From RU20A sp042610495 (lineage in GTDB: Bacteria; Pseudomonadota; Alphaproteobacteria; Rhizobiales; Rhizobiaceae): a DNA stretch of 64,000 bases. A program made the translations under genes and the position numbers. Of the stretch, positions 61,138-64,000 are shown piece after piece. Location: contig NZ_JBHGAP010000005.1 of NCBI RefSeq assembly GCF_042610495.1, positions 62,001 through 126,000 of the forward strand, read 5' to 3'. Positions within the stretch are counted from its first letter, which is position 1. Each line of letters opens with the position of its first letter. Below the pieces are notes generated by a model that ran no database searches, was not told the DNA's origin, and worked only from the letters and a program-made list of their open reading frames with translations.

Positions 61138-61776
61138 ATGACCAACAAGTTTATCGCTTCCGTCGCGGCCGGCGCCCTGCTTGCAGGCGTCACCACGCTG
61201 TCCCCGCTTGCTTTCGCACAGGACACTTCCACGCCCCAGACCATGGAAACCCAGCCGATGCAGGGTTCTGATGGCACGAGCGGTACGATGACGACCCCGT
61301 CGACCGAGATGCCGGCTGCCAGCACCTCTGCTGCCGCCGCACCGTCGGGCTATCTGACCGAGCAGTCCATGGACCAGATTGCTTCGTCCACCTATGTCGG
61401 CCAGTCCGTCTACAACTCCTCGGATGAAAGCATCGGCGAGATTAACGACCTGATCTTCAAGAAGGATGGCGCAGTCGAAGCAGCCGTGATCGGCGTCGGT
61501 GGCTTCCTCGGCATCGGCGAAAAGAACGTCGCCGTTCCCTTCGAAAGCGTGACGGTTTCGGAGAACCCGCAGGACGGCAAGATCAAGCTGACCACGCAGG
61601 AAACGGCTGAAAGCCTGAAGGCCGCTCCGGAATTCAAAACCAAGGCCCAGGTTCTTGCCGAGCGCAACAACGGCGCTGCCGTTGACGGCTCGACCACGTC
61701 GTCCACGACCAACGGCATGACGACGGCTCCGGCGACGGGCACCGCCCCGGCCCAGGAACCGGCAACGGCCCAGTAA
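61138..61776 (+). CDS. Exported PRC-barrel domain protein
   Basis: 212 residues. A signal peptide (about 27 residues ending AFA) is followed by a Thr/Ser/Met/Pro-rich linker, then one PRC-barrel domain (about 77-165; VGQSVYNSSDESIGEINDLI in part and GGFLGIGEKNVAVPF), then a Thr/Ala-rich tail. PRC barrels in the periplasm of rhizobia are common and uncharacterised, often linked to stress. GGAAGG precedes ATG 61138. A strong terminator follows. Confidence 0.85.
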   Translation: MTNKFIASVAAGALLAGVTTLSPLAFAQDTSTPQTMETQPMQGSDGTSGTMTTPSTEMPAASTSAAAAPSGYLTEQSMDQIASSTYVGQSVYNSSDESIGEINDLIFKKDGAVEAAVIGVGGFLGIGEKNVAVPFESVTVSENPQDGKIKLTTQETAESLKAAPEFKTKAQVLAERNNGAAVDGSTTSSTTNGMTTAPATGTAPAQEPATAQ

Positions 61777-61798
61777 GCATCGCTCTATGATGCAGCGG

Positions 61799-61824
61799 AA
61801 GGCGCGCCCGAAAGGGGGCGCCTT
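61799..61824. terminator. Terminator between PRC-barrel gene and convergent flavoprotein gene
   Basis: AAGGCGC (61799-61805) pairs with GCGCCTT (61818-61824), and GCCC with GGGG-type bases inside, around GAAA. TTGCGTTTT follows. Confidence 0.65.
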
Positions 61825-61838
61825 TTGCGTTTTGTCTC

Positions 61839-63884
61839 TCAGAACAATGTGCCGTAGCGCAGGCCGTCGTAGATGGCGGCGTGGATGTTGCGGCTTGCGA
61901 CAGCGTCGCCGAGACGGATGAGGTCGAAGGCAGCCTCGGGATCGTGGCTCGGGACGGGCGGTTCGCGGCGGATGAGGGCCTGGTAATCGACCGCGCCACG
62001 ATTACGCGAGAGGGGCTTCAGCGCGAGATAGAGGTCATCCAGCGGCAAGGTGCCATGCTCGACCACGACCTGCGCGACGCGCCGCTCCTCGCGGGCGTCG
62101 GCCGCATAATGGCTACCAAGCGTGGCGACCAGCGCGTTGCCGTCGCGGCGCACAGACTTCAGCAGCGTGTTGATGGTGATGCGGACCTGTCGTTCGGCAA
62201 AGGTCTTCTGGTAGGGCACGAGATTCATGCCGCCTACCTCCGGCGCGAACATGCGCTCGGGCGTGACGATCTCGAGTTCGGCGCCGCTCGTCGCGATCAG
62301 CTCGGCCGCCGTCATGCCGGAATGGGCGCCGTTGTCGTCGTAGAGCAGCACCGGCCCGGCAGGCTTTACGGTGCCGGCAATGATGTCCCAGCTGGAGACC
62401 ACGAGGTCGTCGCCCTCCTCCAGCGCCGGATTCTGTGCAATGCCGCCGGTGGCAATGACGACGAGGTCGGGGCCGCGGGAGAGCACCGCGTCCTCATCGG
62501 CGAAGACACCGTATTCGATCGCGACACCGAGGCGCTCCAGCTCCGCAAGCCGCCAGTCCACGATGCCCACGAGCTCGCGGCGGCGGGGATTGCGCGCGGC
62601 GAGCAGGATCTGGCCGCCTGCCCTATCGGTCGCTTCCAGAACGGTGACGGCGTGGCCGCGCTCGGCGAGAACGCGGGCGGCTTCCAGCCCGGCGGGGCCG
62701 GCACCGATGACCAGCGCCGTGCGGCGCGGTCCATCCGTCTTGCGGATCACATGCGGCACCACGGCCTCGCGGCCGGTGGCGGCATTGTGGATGCAAAGCG
62801 CGCCGCCACCCTCATAGATCCGGTCGAGACAGTAGGTCGCGCCGACGCAGGGGCGAATGCGTGCCTCCTCCCCGGCCATGATTTTCTTCACAATATGGGG
62901 ATCGGCGATATGGGCCCGTGTCATGCCGACCATGTCGAGCTTGCCTTCGGCGATCGCGTGGCGGGCGGTCGCGACATCGGCGATGCGGGCAGCGTGGAAG
63001 ACAGGGAATTTGGTAGCCGCGCGCACCGCACCGGCGAAGTCCAGATGCGGCGAGGCGGCCATGCCCTGGATCGGGATCACGTTGGTCAGATGCGCATCGT
63101 GGTCGATGTGGCCGCGAATGATGTTGAGGAAATCGATACGGCCGGAGCCGGCGAGACGGCGGGCGATCTCGACGCCCTCCTCCGCGCTGAGCCCGATCTC
63201 CCATTGCTCGTCGGCGACCATGCGGATGCCGATGACGAAGTCCGGGCCAACGGCGGCGCGCATGGCGTTGAGAACCTGGTGCGTGAAGCGCAGGCGGTTG
63301 TCGAGCGTTCCGCCATAGGCATCGTCGCGATGGTTGGTGGCGGGCGACCAGAACCCGTCCATCAGGTGGCCATAGGCCTCGATCTCGATGCCATCGAGGC
63401 CGGCGGCCTGCATGCGCGCGGCCGCGCTCGCGTAATCGGCGACGATGCGCTCGATGTCCCAGTCCTCCATCATCTTCGGGAAGGCGCGGTGGGCGGGCTC
63501 GCGGATCGGCGACGGGGCGAGCACCGGCAGCCAGTCGCCCTTGTTCCAGCCGGTGCGGCGACCGAGGTGGGTCAGCTGGATCATCACCTTGCAGTCTTCG
63601 GCGTGACAGTCCTCGGCGATCGCCTTCAGCCAGGGCACGATCGCATCGTCATAGGCGTGGAGATTGCCGAAGGCGGGGGGCGAGTCCGGCGAGACGATCG
63701 CCGAGCCCGCCGTCATCGTCAGCGCCATGCCGCCGCGCGCCTTCTCGCGGTGATAGAGCCTGTAGCGCTCCTTCGGCATGCCCTCTTCCGAATAGGCCGG
63801 CTCGTGCGACGTCGACATGATCCGGTTCTTCAAGGTCAGGTGCTTGAGGCGGTAAGGCTGCAGGAGCGGATCGTTCGAGGTCAT
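61839..63884 (-). CDS. NADH:flavin oxidoreductase, N-methylproline demethylase-like (StcD-like)
   Basis: 681 residues, domain order as in trimethylamine dehydrogenase: an Old-Yellow-Enzyme-like FMN barrel (1-375) and a C-terminal FAD/NAD half with VIGAGPAGLEAARVLAERG near residue 393. From memory the layout and many segments match the StcD protein of stachydrine use in Sinorhizobium, which demethylates N-methylproline. The 4Fe-4S motif reads CVGATYC with a later Cys in GALCIHNAATG: the second Cys of the usual CxxCxxxC is Ala, so one ligand is changed. Another gene ends 59 bases upstream on the same strand. Confidence 0.78.
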   Translation of the reverse strand: MTSNDPLLQPYRLKHLTLKNRIMSTSHEPAYSEEGMPKERYRLYHREKARGGMALTMTAGSAIVSPDSPPAFGNLHAYDDAIVPWLKAIAEDCHAEDCKVMIQLTHLGRRTGWNKGDWLPVLAPSPIREPAHRAFPKMMEDWDIERIVADYASAAARMQAAGLDGIEIEAYGHLMDGFWSPATNHRDDAYGGTLDNRLRFTHQVLNAMRAAVGPDFVIGIRMVADEQWEIGLSAEEGVEIARRLAGSGRIDFLNIIRGHIDHDAHLTNVIPIQGMAASPHLDFAGAVRAATKFPVFHAARIADVATARHAIAEGKLDMVGMTRAHIADPHIVKKIMAGEEARIRPCVGATYCLDRIYEGGGALCIHNAATGREAVVPHVIRKTDGPRRTALVIGAGPAGLEAARVLAERGHAVTVLEATDRAGGQILLAARNPRRRELVGIVDWRLAELERLGVAIEYGVFADEDAVLSRGPDLVVIATGGIAQNPALEEGDDLVVSSWDIIAGTVKPAGPVLLYDDNGAHSGMTAAELIATSGAELEIVTPERMFAPEVGGMNLVPYQKTFAERQVRITINTLLKSVRRDGNALVATLGSHYAADAREERRVAQVVVEHGTLPLDDLYLALKPLSRNRGAVDYQALIRREPPVPSHDPEAAFDLIRLGDAVASRNIHAAIYDGLRYGTLF

Positions 63885-63943
63885 GCCGGTCTTTCTGTTG
63901 TCATGAAGGCAGGATGCGCGATCAGGCCCGCCGGGAACGGGTC

Positions 63944-64000
63944 TCAGTACCAGGCATCGTCCACGCCACCCTTCTTCCGGGTCACATAGTCCTTGAGCGC
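63944..64000 (-). CDS. C-terminal fragment of an upstream gene, function not determined
   Basis: The last 18 codons and TGA of a minus-strand gene that enters from the right edge; the end reads KDYVTRKKGGVDDAWY. It lies 59 bases before the flavoprotein gene, so the two are likely in one operon. The charged tail recalls the end of MttB-superfamily methyltransferases, but 18 residues cannot prove it. Confidence 0.4.
   Translation of the reverse strand, partial: ALKDYVTRKKGGVDDAWY

Noticed and set aside
61881..63989. Long open frame of 702 codons opposite the flavoprotein
   Set aside because: An antisense shadow; Arg/His/Gly-rich composition with no fold, while the minus strand encodes an evident flavoprotein.

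Overview
The window is high-GC chromosomal DNA from an alphaproteobacterium of the order Hyphomicrobiales, most likely Rhizobiaceae; a Shinella, Rhizobium or Ensifer relative fits, but the genus cannot be fixed from sequence alone. Pointers are the bioMNY biotin transporter in rhizobial order, IalB, BA14K and DUF1344 family proteins, a full-length rhizobial-type Dxs, alpha-type LexA and FixK/FNR boxes, RIME-like palindromic repeats, and several chemoreceptors ending in a CheR-docking pentapeptide. No rRNA, tRNA, CRISPR array, prophage or insertion sequence was seen. The region reads as ordinary core chromosome with small accessory modules.

Layout. 0-9 kb: the start of a secreted-protein gene under a FixK/FNR box, ialB, tldD, a MazG-like hydrolase, a polysaccharide deacetylase, pdxH, a lipoprotein, a DnaJ-like co-chaperone, fabI and a histidine phosphatase. 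9-19 kb: a GGDEF-EAL sensor, aroC, the brnTA toxin-antitoxin pair, a chemoreceptor and an AlkX/YcaQ-type DNA glycosylase with a perfect SOS box. 18-31 kb: bioMNY, an HDAC-like amidohydrolase with xseB, an MntA/HepT pair, a pirin, dxs, a DUF4424 protein, a second chemoreceptor, tlyA and a TrmA-family RNA methyltransferase. 31-37 kb: a PHB-depolymerase-like esterase and an acyl-CoA dehydrogenase/enoyl-CoA hydratase operon with a recognisable promoter and palindrome, a CorA/ZntB transporter and a PilZ protein.

37-46 kb: a BA14K protein, a secreted caspase-like protein, and a two-gene Rieske oxygenase/reductase operon of the betaine-demethylase type. This operon is preceded on the same strand by a clear cobalamin riboswitch (about 42000-42192), the most notable observation here. 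Then come a conserved unknown, a Sua5-type tRNA modification enzyme, a GlcD-type oxidase and rnhB. 46-54 kb: kup and corA in one operon, mrp, and two tandem LuxR-type regulators without a LuxI. 53.6-58.8 kb: an IclR regulator divergent from an SDR-dgoK-dgoA-lactonase operon for galactose/galactonate-type sugar acids, with tandem palindromic operators between them, then an AraC regulator. 59-64 kb: a soluble PAS-PAS chemoreceptor, a PRC-barrel protein, and an N-methylproline-demethylase-like flavoprotein followed by the tail of another gene.

Two themes link loci. First, methylated amine (betaine/stachydrine-type) catabolism appears twice (39.5-42.2 kb and 61.8-64 kb), once under cobalamin control. 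Second, DNA-damage control is suggested by SOS-like boxes before the AlkX-type glycosylase and, more weakly, before the MazG-like hydrolase. All functions are inferred by reading the sequence; no database search was run.
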